The notes under the pieces: generated by a model
The model's input: the letters and a program-made list of their open reading frames with translations, nothing else
Databases searched by the model: none
What the model was told of the DNA's origin: nothing
In this document: positions 38,744 through 49,603 of the stretch, one piece after another
Position numbering within the stretch: the stretch's first letter is position 1
Layout: each line of letters starts with the position of its first letter
Source: Methylobacter sp.
Lineage (GTDB): Bacteria > Pseudomonadota > Gammaproteobacteria > Methylococcales > Methylomonadaceae
DNA: 64,000 nt
Assembly (NCBI GenBank): GCA_024636505.1
Contig: JAGXGY010000022.1
Coordinates: 16,229-80,228, forward strand
Reading direction: 5' to 3'
Translations under genes and position numbers: made by a program

Positions 38744-39040
38744 TCACTCAAGCACATGAAAAAACGTCTCATCTTCCTTAATCATGCCTAATTCATCCCG
38801 AGCACGCTCCTCGATCGCTTCCTGTCCTTTCCGCAAATCCAGCACTTCGGCGTAAAGCGCTTCGTTGCGCTCTCTTTTCTCCTCAGTCTGTTTTTTCAGG
38901 TCATCGAGACGCTGTTGATAAGCATTAATCTGGTTAATACTGCCATCGCCAATCCATATCCGGTATTGAAAATGGATGATTAACAGAATAATAAGTGCAA
39001 TAAAGATTTTCATAGACGACATAAAAAAGGCGAAGGACAA
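38744..39040 (-). CDS. ftsB: Cell division protein FtsB
   Basis: Small bitopic divisome protein that forms a complex with FtsL and FtsQ. 98 residues: a short cytoplasmic start, one membrane helix (IFIALIILLIIHFQYRIWIG), a coiled coil (INAYQQRLDDLKKQTEEKRERNEALYAEVLDLRKG) and the conserved EERARDELGMIKEDETFF tail. It is 47 bp downstream of eno, the normal order. The usual next gene, ispD, has been displaced by the ATPase cassette. Confidence 0.93.
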   Translation of the reverse strand: MSFAFFMSSMKIFIALIILLIIHFQYRIWIGDGSINQINAYQQRLDDLKKQTEEKRERNEALYAEVLDLRKGQEAIEERARDELGMIKEDETFFHVLE

Positions 39041-39087
39041 AAGGCAAAAGATTGCTATTTATCACCCTTCACCTTTCTCCTGCTTTT

Positions 39088-40389
<1,302 letters not shown>

Positions 40390-40418
40390 TTAAAAAAATA
40401 AAAAAGGTTCAAGATTAA

Positions 40419-40467
40419 AGGTTCAAGGCAAAAAACACACACCCGCTTTACCTTCATCCTTGAACCT
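40419..40467. repeat. Inverted repeat between kdsA and eno
   Basis: AGGTTCAAGG (40419-40428) pairs with CCTTGAACCT (40458-40467); a second copy of GGTTCAAG lies just upstream at about 40406. It could end kdsA transcripts or be another small dispersed element. Confidence 0.5.
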
Positions 40468-40567
40468 CAACTACACATCTTTACATAGCGTCGGTTAAAT
40501 AATCCGACTAGCTATAGTTGGGGCGAATAAATCAAGTTGCGATAACCGGATAATGCGACTCATACGC

Positions 40568-41400
40568 TTATAAAGTCGTTTCGATGAAGGCCTGTTTTTT
40601 AACGGCATTATCTATAACTGCCAAGGTTTCCAACAATTCCCGCATCCGGTGTAAAGGCCAGGAGTTGGGGCCGTCGCTTTTTGCGTCCTCAGGATTCGGA
40701 TGGGTTTCCATAAACAATCCTGCAATACCAACTGCAACAGCGGCTCTGGCTAACACCGGTACAAATTCGCGTTGACCGCCCGATACCGTACCTTGTCCGC
40801 CGGGCAATTGCACCGAATGCGTCGCGTCAAAAACCACCGGACAATCGGTGTCGCGCATGACCGCTAACGAGCGCATATCGGAAACCAAGTTGTTATAACC
40901 GAAAGATACGCCGCGCTCGCAGACCATAATCTGCCGGTTTCCGGTTGCCTTGGCTTTATTGGCGACATGCACCATATCCCAAGGCGCCAAAAACTGGCCT
41001 TTTTTAATATTAACCGGAATGCCTTGAGAAGCGACTTGCTGAATAAAATTGGTTTGCCGACATAAAAATGCCGGCGTTTGCATCACATCAACGACCGAGG
41101 CGACTTCAGCCAGCGGCGTATCTTCATGCACATCGGTTAACACCGGCACGCCGATTTGTTGTTTCACTTTTTCCAGGATTTTAAGCCCCTGTTCTACGCC
41201 GGGACCGCGATAACTCTCATGTGATGAGCGATTGGCTTTATCGAACGACGATTTGTAAATAAAGGGAATATTTAACTGTGTTGTTAACTCTTTAAGGTAA
41301 CCTGCGGTATCCAGCGCCATTTGTTCGCTTTCAATAACGCAAGGACCGGCTATCAAAAAAAACGGCTGATCTAAACCGGCTTCAAAACCACATAACTTCA

Positions 41401-41401
<1 letters not shown>
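40568..41401 (-). CDS. kdsA: 3-deoxy-8-phosphooctulonate synthase
   Basis: Condenses phosphoenolpyruvate with arabinose 5-phosphate to make KDO 8-phosphate for lipopolysaccharide. 277 residues with [51 protein letters not shown], and the C-terminal [19 protein letters not shown] block. The ATG is shared with the pyrG stop (TAATG), so it is coupled to pyrG. Identity is secure. Confidence 0.97.
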
Positions 41402-43131
<1,730 letters not shown>

Positions 43132-43192
43132 CTAAAACTGTGATATTTTAATCGACAATGCCCTTGTCGTCATTGTCTTTTGGGTTTAATTG

Positions 43193-44608
43193 TTAACTTT
43201 GCAGTAACAGACTGACGCAACCCTGTGTTTGCTCATGATAAAATGCCGCGCTGATCCATTTATCACCGACGGCAGCAAGCCTGTCATCCAGATAAATCAA
43301 AGGAATCCTATCCCGTTCCCACGGCGGGACACCTGCTTCCTGAAACAGGTTTTTCAGCGAATGATGTCCTTGCCGGCCCGGCAAACAGATTTTTTCACTG
43401 CCCCGGCGAAACCTTATTTCGACCTTGGCACACATCCATCGTTCACGAAGTATTCCCTTTGATGCCGGGACACAAGATAAAATCTGGTTATAAGCGGTTT
43501 TTATAGACGCTTGCCGGACCGGCCAAAAAGTATCCTGAGGCATTGCCGACGGCGCTTGGATCACGTCAGGCTTTCCTGCCTGACGCCCTACAGATAAATG
43601 CAACGCTGTTCCCGGCAAATTGGTCAAACAATACAACTTATTCCGATAACGGCGAATGCTGTAGCCCTGCGCCGACAATACCGGATCACGCTGTGCGGCG
43701 GCCGCAACCACCTCGCTTAGAATCCGTTTACCCAATGCTTGTGTCGGCATTTTCAGCCCCAAGCGCCTGAACCAATGCCTAATAATGAGTTGCTGTTGCT
43801 GTAAATGATGCGCCGTTAACCGACTGATACACAATGTCGTGTCTGCCGGATTAAAAACCTCAACGAATAACGCCTCGGCGACTTCCTCAACCAACAGCTG
43901 CGCATCCGCACAATGCTTTGCCGAACGCGACACGGTTTTATCGATGGCAGGCCAACGCTGCTTGAGTAACGGCAGCACTGCATTACGCAGAAAATTGCGA
44001 TCATAATCATTGCGTTGATTGCTGGGATCTTCAACCCAGCGTAATTGATGCATCTGGGCGTAATCGCTAATCGTCTGTTTGGGCGTATTCAACAAAGGCC
44101 TTAGCATAACACCGACCCCGAAAGCCATAGTTTCCGGCATTCCGGACAATCCGGGCAAACCGCTGCCGCGAAACAACTGTAACAGCACCGTTTCCAACTG
44201 ATCTTCCCGGTGCTGGGCAAGCAACAACACCGCATCAACTTTCATTAACGATTTTAACGCCGCATAGCGGGCGTTTCTGGCCGCCTCTTCGGGGCTTTCG
44301 CCCTGCAGTGCTTGCGCATTAACCCGCAGCGTTAAAAATTCAACCCCCAGATCATTAGCCGTTTGCTCGCAATGCCCGGCCCAGGATTCGGCTTCCGCCT
44401 GCAGGCCGTGATCGACATAAACCGCGCTTAGCTTGTCTTTGAATTGAGGGATTAACGCGCACAAATGCAGCAAAACATGAGAATCTACGCCGCCGCTGTA
44501 GGCGACATAAATCCTTTGCCGCTGCCCCCCAAGATTGAACCTGGCAATATTATCGTAGAAATCCTGATAAAACCGCGAATCTTTCGCCTTTCGCCTTTCG
44601 CCTTTCAC
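43193..44608 (-). CDS. tilS: tRNA(Ile)-lysidine synthetase
   Basis: Modifies C34 of the CAU-anticodon isoleucine tRNA with lysine so that it reads AUA; essential in most bacteria. PP-loop motif VAYSGGVDSHVLL near residue 35, then LLAQHREDQLETVLLQLFRGSG and the C-terminal substrate domains. 471 residues. The only usable start is a GTG at 44608, inside a 7-bp repeat array, 8 bp after the accA stop, with a weak AGG upstream; there is no Met between it and the PP-loop. Residues 2-9 (KGERRKAK) are encoded by the repeat. Confidence 0.93.
   Translation of the reverse strand: MKGERRKAKDSRFYQDFYDNIARFNLGGQRQRIYVAYSGGVDSHVLLHLCALIPQFKDKLSAVYVDHGLQAEAESWAGHCEQTANDLGVEFLTLRVNAQALQGESPEEAARNARYAALKSLMKVDAVLLLAQHREDQLETVLLQLFRGSGLPGLSGMPETMAFGVGVMLRPLLNTPKQTISDYAQMHQLRWVEDPSNQRNDYDRNFLRNAVLPLLKQRWPAIDKTVSRSAKHCADAQLLVEEVAEALFVEVFNPADTTLCISRLTAHHLQQQQLIIRHWFRRLGLKMPTQALGKRILSEVVAAAAQRDPVLSAQGYSIRRYRNKLYCLTNLPGTALHLSVGRQAGKPDVIQAPSAMPQDTFWPVRQASIKTAYNQILSCVPASKGILRERWMCAKVEIRFRRGSEKICLPGRQGHHSLKNLFQEAGVPPWERDRIPLIYLDDRLAAVGDKWISAAFYHEQTQGCVSLLLQS
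44581..44608. repeat. 7-bp repeat (four units) at the tilS start
   Basis: Three identical units CTTTCGC (44581-44601) and one variant CTTTCAC (44602-44608) in tandem. The tilS GTG start lies in the last unit. A change of one unit would shift the reading frame of the start relative to the gene. Confidence 0.9.
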
Positions 44609-44615
44609 CTAAGCC

Positions 44616-45584
44616 TTACTTCCCGCCTTCGTCAGTAAAAACCCCAAAGCTCATGATCCGCTGATAGCGATTTTCCATTAAGGCATCAATAGATTGCCGC
44701 TTCAACTCATTCATGTGCCGAACCAGCGTTTCCTTTAAATTCAAGGCCGTTATTTTAAAATCTCTATGTCCGCCGCCTAAAGGCTCCCTGACCACTTCAT
44801 CCAGAAAACCCTGTTCACGAATACGATCCGAAGTAATGCCCATCGCCTCGGCCGCCAATTGCGATTTATCGGCGCTTTTCCACAGAATGGATGCACAGCC
44901 TTCCGGAGAAATAACCGAATAAGTACTGTATTCCAGCATAATTAAACGGTCGCCAACACCGATGGCCAACGCGCCGCCGGAACCGCCTTCGCCGATAATC
45001 GTACAGATAATCGGGGTTTTCAGCCTAGCCATTTCAAACAGGTTTTTGGCAATAGCTTCGCTCTGACCGCGTTCTTCCGCACCAATGCCCGGATAGGCCC
45101 CCGGTGTGTCGATCAGGCAAATAACCGGCATGTTGAATCGCTCCGCCATTTTCATCATACGCAAGGCCTTGCGGTAACCTTCCGGACGCGGCATACCGAA
45201 GTTGCGGTAAATTTTTTCCTTGGTGTCCCGGCCTTTTTGATGACCGATCACCATGACCGGCTGCCCCTCAAGGCGCGCTAGGCCGCAAATAATCGCAGGA
45301 TCGTCGGCATAAGCCCGGTCACCGTGCAGTTCATGGAAATCGGTAAAAACATGCTCCACATAATCCAGCGTATAAGGTCGCCCCGGATGCCGGGATAACT
45401 GGGAAATCTGCCAATCGGAAAGATCGGTGAAAATAGATTCGGTCAGCGCCTGACTTCGCTCTTCCAGTTGTTTCAGCGCATCGGAAATATTAATATTGTT
45501 GTCGAACTGCACATTGCGAAGCTCTTCAATTTTCGCTTCCAGTTCAGCGATGGGTTGTTCGAAATCGAGAAATTTTAGGTCCAT
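44616..45584 (-). CDS. accA: Acetyl-CoA carboxylase carboxyltransferase subunit alpha
   Basis: Alpha subunit of the carboxyltransferase half of acetyl-CoA carboxylase, first step of fatty acid synthesis. I choose the ATG at 45584 ([16 protein letters not shown], 322 residues), typical for AccA; the frame extends to 45641 without family similarity. Key blocks: [63 protein letters not shown] and [17 protein letters not shown]. It is followed at once by tilS. Confidence 0.97.
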   Translation of the reverse strand: MDLKFLDFEQPIAELEAKIEELRNVQFDNNINISDALKQLEERSQALTESIFTDLSDWQISQLSRHPGRPYTLDYVEHVFTDFHELHGDRAYADDPAIICGLARLEGQPVMVIGHQKGRDTKEKIYRNFGMPRPEGYRKALRMMKMAERFNMPVICLIDTPGAYPGIGAEERGQSEAIAKNLFEMARLKTPIICTIIGEGGSGGALAIGVGDRLIMLEYSTYSVISPEGCASILWKSADKSQLAAEAMGITSDRIREQGFLDEVVREPLGGGHRDFKITALNLKETLVRHMNELKRQSIDALMENRYQRIMSFGVFTDEGGK

Positions 45585-45690
45585 ATCGTCTTGATCTGAA
45601 TAATGATTACAGTAATAGCTGATTTTATAGAAATTCAACAATTTTTTCTAAATAAATTACTGACTCCAATGCAAACCTAAAAACCGCAGT

Positions 45691-45722
45691 TCATCCACGA
45701 AAGACGCAAAAGACACCAAAGG
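45691..45722. repeat. CACGAAA dispersed repeat, single arm
   Basis: TCATCCACGAAAGACGCAAA and following bases resemble the left arm of the repeat at 12935; it lies in the 280-bp divergent gap upstream of accA. Confidence 0.45.
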
Positions 45723-45866
45723 CATCTAACAAATCAGTACCTTGTAGTTAACTGACTATTCCCCCGCTCCCTTTTCATGCCCACTGCATTCATTGCTATT
45801 AAGCACGATCAAGAAGAACTGAGTACAATTACAGCCAACCGTCCCCACTAACCAACAGGATAAAAA

Positions 45867-46184
45867 ATGACTGAAAACCTACCGGAAACAAACAAAGTTA
45901 CCTACTGGCAACCGTCGGCAGGCGAAACCATCAGCGGCGTCATTCAAGGCAGCGACACCTTTAAAAATTCGCTCTATGACGAACAGAAAACCCTGCTTTT
46001 ACAGCAGGATAACGGCCCGGTTGTCAATGTTGCCCTCAATCGTTATTTGATACACAGCTTGAAACGAAATAACGCCGCATTAGGGGATTTAGTCACGGTG
46101 ACTTTTCACGGCAAAGAGCAGAAAAACAACGGACGCTCTTTCAATCGGTACACCTTGCTAATTAATAAATTGACCACTCTATGA
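45867..46184 (+). CDS. Small conserved-looking protein of unknown function
   Basis: 105 residues, start ATG with an AGGA-like site just upstream (ACAGGATAAAAAATG). Not recognised. The sequence has alternating strand-like segments (ETISGVIQGSDTF, KTLLLQQDNGPVVNVAL, GDLVTVTFHGKEQKNNGR) that would suit a small all-beta or OB-like domain, and no membrane segment or signal peptide. It overlaps the next gene by 4 bp (ATGA), so the two are co-translated, which supports it being a real gene. Cytoplasmic location is expected. Confidence 0.65.
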   Translation: MTENLPETNKVTYWQPSAGETISGVIQGSDTFKNSLYDEQKTLLLQQDNGPVVNVALNRYLIHSLKRNNAALGDLVTVTFHGKEQKNNGRSFNRYTLLINKLTTL

Positions 46185-46369
46185 CGAATACAAAAGACGA
46201 TGTTATTTGCTACTGTACCGGCACAACCAAAGAAAAAATCAAGGAGCTTATCGCTCAGGGAATACATGATCTTGATAGGATTTCAAGGGAAACGGGGGCT
46301 TGTTCTGGGTGCGGGTCTTGCGATGCGGAAATAAACAATTTTTTAGCTGAACATAGTTCCGGCGCATAA
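46181..46369 (+). CDS. BFD-like [2Fe-2S]-binding domain protein
   Basis: 62-residue protein with the four-cysteine pattern of the bacterioferritin-associated ferredoxin family: C-x-C in VICYCTGTTKEKIKELI and C-x2-C in GACSGCGSCDAEI, with an extra Cys after the last pair. The helical spacing between the pairs (about 32 residues) is right for a BFD-like domain. BFD releases iron from bacterioferritin; stand-alone domains of this type also act in other electron transfers. Coupled by overlap to the unknown gene upstream. Confidence 0.8.
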   Translation: MTNTKDDVICYCTGTTKEKIKELIAQGIHDLDRISRETGACSGCGSCDAEINNFLAEHSSGA

Positions 46370-46804
46370 TTGGTGAGTCGACCGGTCGCGGCTTAAAGGT
46401 CTATGTCGGTCCATAATGTAACCTGATCCCTTTTCTCCCTTTTCTCGTGAACCCGAATTTCAGTTATTTTAAAAATACGCAGGCAAGCCTGCAGAGATAT
46501 TGACATGTAAGCGAAAAGTATTAGTTGAGTAAATAAGTAGGTAGTTACTACAATAATCCCTCAATTACTGTAGTAATAATCCCTCCATTACTGTAGCAAT
46601 AATCCCTCCATTACTGTAGCAATAATCCCTCAATTACTGTAGTAATAATCCCTCAATTACTGTAGTAATAATCCCTCCATTACTGTAGCAATAATCCCTC
46701 AATTACTGTAGTATGGAGATTCGCGTGAGTTTTTAGCGATTTCCGATTTTGGGATCGTTAGCAAAAGGTTTTGGCGCGACGATGCCTTTTATCAGGAAAA
46801 TATT
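46370..46804. other. Intergenic region carrying a minisatellite
   Basis: No gene. Contains a small palindrome GCAGGCAAGCCTGC near 46481, the 23-bp repeat array (46552-46712) and about 90 bp of leader for the exported protein gene. Confidence 0.7.
46552..46712. repeat. Minisatellite: seven perfect 23-bp units of two types
   Basis: Seven head-to-tail units of exactly 23 bp. Each begins AATAATCCCTC and continues either AATTACTGTAGT (type A) or CATTACTGTAGC (type B). The order is A-B-B-A-A-B-A with no other differences. The array ends 92 bp before the start of the next gene. There are no unique spacers, so it is not a CRISPR. Confidence 0.98.
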
Positions 46805-47161
46805 ATGAAAAAAATGATTACTTTATTGGCCACGTTAATACTAGTGTGTTTCTCACAAATGGGATATTCCGCAGGCGGTCCAATGAACGAAGACTTGACA
46901 CCTCTCATCCCGATGGCGCAAAAAGCGGTAGACGCCGGTAAGCAAGGTGACGTAGATACCTTCATCAAAGAGGCAACTAAAACGTATAATGCGACTGAAA
47001 CCCATCCCATGTCCGCAAGTCAGCAACGGGTTCTTACTAGAATGAGAAAATCACTGAAGCGTGCAAATTCCGGTAAGCTTGATAAAGCCGTTAAACTGGT
47101 TGAAGATGCTATGACGCATATGGGAAAAAGCGAAGGTCCAAGTTTCGGCGGTGGGTCATAA
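46805..47161 (+). CDS. Small exported helical protein, SmbP-like in form
   Basis: 118 residues with a clear signal peptide (MITLLATLILVCFSQMGYSA, cleavage before GGPMNE). The mature part is helical, with two repeats of the type MAQKAVDAGKQGDVDTFIKEA and LDKAVKLVEDAMTHM, and a Gly-rich tail. The layout resembles the periplasmic small metal-binding protein SmbP of nitrifiers, but most of the histidines are missing, so metal binding is doubtful. It sits 92 bp downstream of the 23-bp minisatellite. The function is unknown. Confidence 0.65.
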   Translation: MKKMITLLATLILVCFSQMGYSAGGPMNEDLTPLIPMAQKAVDAGKQGDVDTFIKEATKTYNATETHPMSASQQRVLTRMRKSLKRANSGKLDKAVKLVEDAMTHMGKSEGPSFGGGS

Positions 47162-47564
47162 TTAAATCAGATACAAAAGATATAACACGATAAGATGTTC
47201 TAATAACGAGGCTCATCAACCGAGTTTCGAGTCATGTAGATTCATTCAAAGTCTCTTGACAAATCTTTTGACAAATCGGCGCACTGCTGGAATAGCTTAA
47301 AATGCGTGCACTGAAAAATGACCAAAAAAGGGTCAAGGTCAAAAAAGCATGCACTGGTTAAGCCTGAGACGGGGGGATTGAAAAATATGTCCTGACTGGT
47401 GGACTTAGCTAGCGCATGTAGGAGGACAGGCGTATTCATCCAATCGGACATACAGTTTATGCCTAACATCAATACTGGGCTTGTGCCTAATGGGTAATGG
47501 GTAATGGGTAATGGGTAATATGCATCCGTGACTTCATCTTCCCAGTCACCGAATAGTCATTCAC
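47162..47564. other. Intergenic region between convergent genes, no gene seen
   Basis: About 400 bp with no supportable gene. It has a direct repeat TTGACAAATC twice near 47255-47278 and a 7-bp repeat TAATGGG four times (47488-47515) next to the rarA stop. Confidence 0.6.
47488..47520. repeat. 7-bp tandem repeat, four units
   Basis: TAATGGG repeated four times and then TAATA, about 45 bp beyond the rarA stop codon. No coding role. Confidence 0.9.
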
Positions 47565-48872
47565 TTAAATTGCGCCCTTATCCAATGCTTTTAAATGCTT
47601 TAATTTTTCCTTGATCTTGATTTCCAGGCCCCGGTCTACCGGCTGGTAATAGTGCCTGCCCACCAATTCATCGGGAAAATAATTTTCCCCGGCGGCATAG
47701 GCTTCCGGCTCGTTGTGGGCATAACGGTATTCCTTGCCGTAATCCAGCGATTTCATCAACTTGGTCGGCGCATTTCTTAAATGCACCGGCACCCCCAGAC
47801 TGCCGCTTTGCCTGGCATCGGCCATTGCCGCGTTGTAAGCCATATACACCGCATTGCTTTTCGGCGCACAGGCCAGATAAACCACAGCTTGCGCCAAGGC
47901 CAGCTCGCCTTCCGGACTGCCTAAACGCTCCTGGGCTTCCCAGGCGTTGATGCAAATCTGCAAGGCTCTCGGATCGGCATTGCCTATGTCCTCGGAGGCA
48001 ATTCTGACGATGCGCCGGGCCAGATAGGACAAATCGCAGCCGCCATCCATCATCCGGCACAACCAGTACAACGAAGCATCGGGCGAACTGCCGCGCACCG
48101 ATTTATGCAATGCTGAAATCTGGTTATAAAATTCTTCGCCCTGATTATCGAATCGGCGCACGCCGCCCGACAGCACTTCTTTGGCAATGGTTTCATTAAC
48201 CGCCTGTCCACCCTTGGCGGCGGCAAGTTCTACGGCAATTTCAAGCAAATTAAGCAGTCTTCTGGCATCGCCGTCAGCCGCTTGGGCGAACTGCTGTTTT
48301 ATATCGTCGGCCATTTCGATAGCCTGGGTGCCCAAACCGCGCACTTTATCGGTCAGGGCTTTATCGATCACCGCCAATAAATCATCAGCCGTTAAGGCGT
48401 TAAGCACATAAACCCGCGCCCTGGACAATAAGGCATTATTGAGCGCAAAAGACGGATTTTCGGTGGTCGCACCGACAAAATAAACGGTGCCGTCTTCGAC
48501 ATGGGGCAGGAAAGCATCCTGTTGCGACTTATTAAAGCGATGCACTTCATCGACGAACAAGATGGTGCGCCGATGCTGTTCCAGCTGGATTTTTTTGGCT
48601 TCGCTAACCGCTGCCCGTATTTCCTTGACGCCGGACAGCACCGCCGAAATCGGCATAAACTCGGCATCGGAATGCTGGGCAATCAGCCGCGCCAATGTGG
48701 TTTTTCCGGTGCCCGGCGGCCCCCAGAAAATCATTGAATGCAAGCGTCCCGAGGTAATCGCTTCATAGAGCGGCTTGCCGGGTTGCAGGATGTGTTGCTG
48801 GCCGACATAATCGGCTAACTGGTTTGGCCGCATCCGATCGGCCAAAGGCTTGGTCAAATCATCGAAAAGCAT
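47565..48872 (-). CDS. rarA: Replication-associated recombination protein A (AAA+)
   Basis: AAA+ clamp-loader-like ATPase of the RarA/MgsA/WRNIP1 family, active at stalled forks. 435 residues: [17 protein letters not shown], Walker [18 protein letters not shown], Walker [24 protein letters not shown], sensor 1 [18 protein letters not shown], and the C-terminal tetramerisation domain with [18 protein letters not shown] sequence. In many gammaproteobacteria ftsK-lolA-rarA are adjacent; here lolA is next and ftsK is not. Confidence 0.95.
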   Translation of the reverse strand: MLFDDLTKPLADRMRPNQLADYVGQQHILQPGKPLYEAITSGRLHSMIFWGPPGTGKTTLARLIAQHSDAEFMPISAVLSGVKEIRAAVSEAKKIQLEQHRRTILFVDEVHRFNKSQQDAFLPHVEDGTVYFVGATTENPSFALNNALLSRARVYVLNALTADDLLAVIDKALTDKVRGLGTQAIEMADDIKQQFAQAADGDARRLLNLLEIAVELAAAKGGQAVNETIAKEVLSGGVRRFDNQGEEFYNQISALHKSVRGSSPDASLYWLCRMMDGGCDLSYLARRIVRIASEDIGNADPRALQICINAWEAQERLGSPEGELALAQAVVYLACAPKSNAVYMAYNAAMADARQSGSLGVPVHLRNAPTKLMKSLDYGKEYRYAHNEPEAYAAGENYFPDELVGRHYYQPVDRGLEIKIKEKLKHLKALDKGAI

Positions 48873-48908
48873 AACATCAGGCGAAAAAAGGGCATCCTAA
48901 GAACTGCA

Positions 48909-48925
48909 ATTTGTCCACGAAATGG
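48909..48925. repeat. CACGAAA dispersed repeat fragment
   Basis: ATTTGTCCACGAAATGG in the rarA-lolA gap, the start of the dispersed repeat seen at 12935. Confidence 0.4.
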
Positions 48926-48965
48926 ATTTCTCCACGTTCATACTGTTTTAGTCCCTCGCCTATCC

Positions 48966-49592
48966 TCAATCCGAGAAAACATCGACACCCTTGGGCGCTT
49001 TAAACTCAAACAAGGTTTGTTTTAACGGCGGATTCAAGATAACATTGGAAAAGTATATGCGCGTCAGCTGACCGAAATTGTCACTCAATTCCATACCGCC
49101 CAGCGACTCGTTATTCAAACCGATCAGCACATATTTAAAGCTGCTTTGCTGACTTTTAGGCACTAATTTCACCCACATCAACTCGCCATCGATACCCTGC
49201 TGTTCCATGGTGTAATTATCTTCTAGGGACAGGTCGCCGCTTAACAGCAAGGCCGGCGTTGACCCCATAGACTCGTCAAGCTTTTTTATGGTGACTTGTT
49301 CCAGATCGGTGTCATAAAACCAGACTTTTCCGGTGGTAGAAACAATCTGTTGCTGAAAGGGTTTTAGGTAATCCCAACGGAACTTCCCGGGCCGTTGCAG
49401 ATAAAAAACGCCATAACTGGTTTGAGTGGGATTACCGGCCTCATTAATCAATACCTGTTTGAAATCGGCGGTCAGCGATTTGGTATTCTTCAAAAATGCT
49501 TTTAACTGTCGAACCGGTTTATCTTCGGCATAGCTCAAGCTGTTAAAAAGCATCACGGCGATCAAACCGGCGAAAATTATTATCTTCTTCAT
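48966..49592 (-). CDS. lolA: Outer-membrane lipoprotein carrier protein LolA
   Basis: Periplasmic chaperone that carries lipoproteins from the LolCDE exporter to LolB. 208 residues with a signal peptide (IIIFAGLIAVMLFNSLSYA), then the LolA core: SLTADFKQVLINEAGNPTQTSYGVFYLQRPGKFRWDY (the FxWDY landmark), IVSTTGKVWFYDTDLEQVTIKKL, and the hydrophobic-cavity strands up to LFEFKAPKGVDVF. The order PBP1b-lolA-rarA on one strand suggests a common envelope-related transcript. Confidence 0.94.
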   Translation of the reverse strand: MKKIIIFAGLIAVMLFNSLSYAEDKPVRQLKAFLKNTKSLTADFKQVLINEAGNPTQTSYGVFYLQRPGKFRWDYLKPFQQQIVSTTGKVWFYDTDLEQVTIKKLDESMGSTPALLLSGDLSLEDNYTMEQQGIDGELMWVKLVPKSQQSSFKYVLIGLNNESLGGMELSDNFGQLTRIYFSNVILNPPLKQTLFEFKAPKGVDVFSD

Positions 49593-49603
49593 AAATATCC
49601 TGG

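Noticed and set aside
46552..46712. Possible CRISPR array because of regular repeats
   Set aside because: The units are directly adjacent without unique spacers and no cas genes are near; it is a minisatellite.
47242..47472. 76-codon minus-strand frame between the exported protein and rarA
   Set aside because: No start context, no recognisable domain and it crosses direct repeats.
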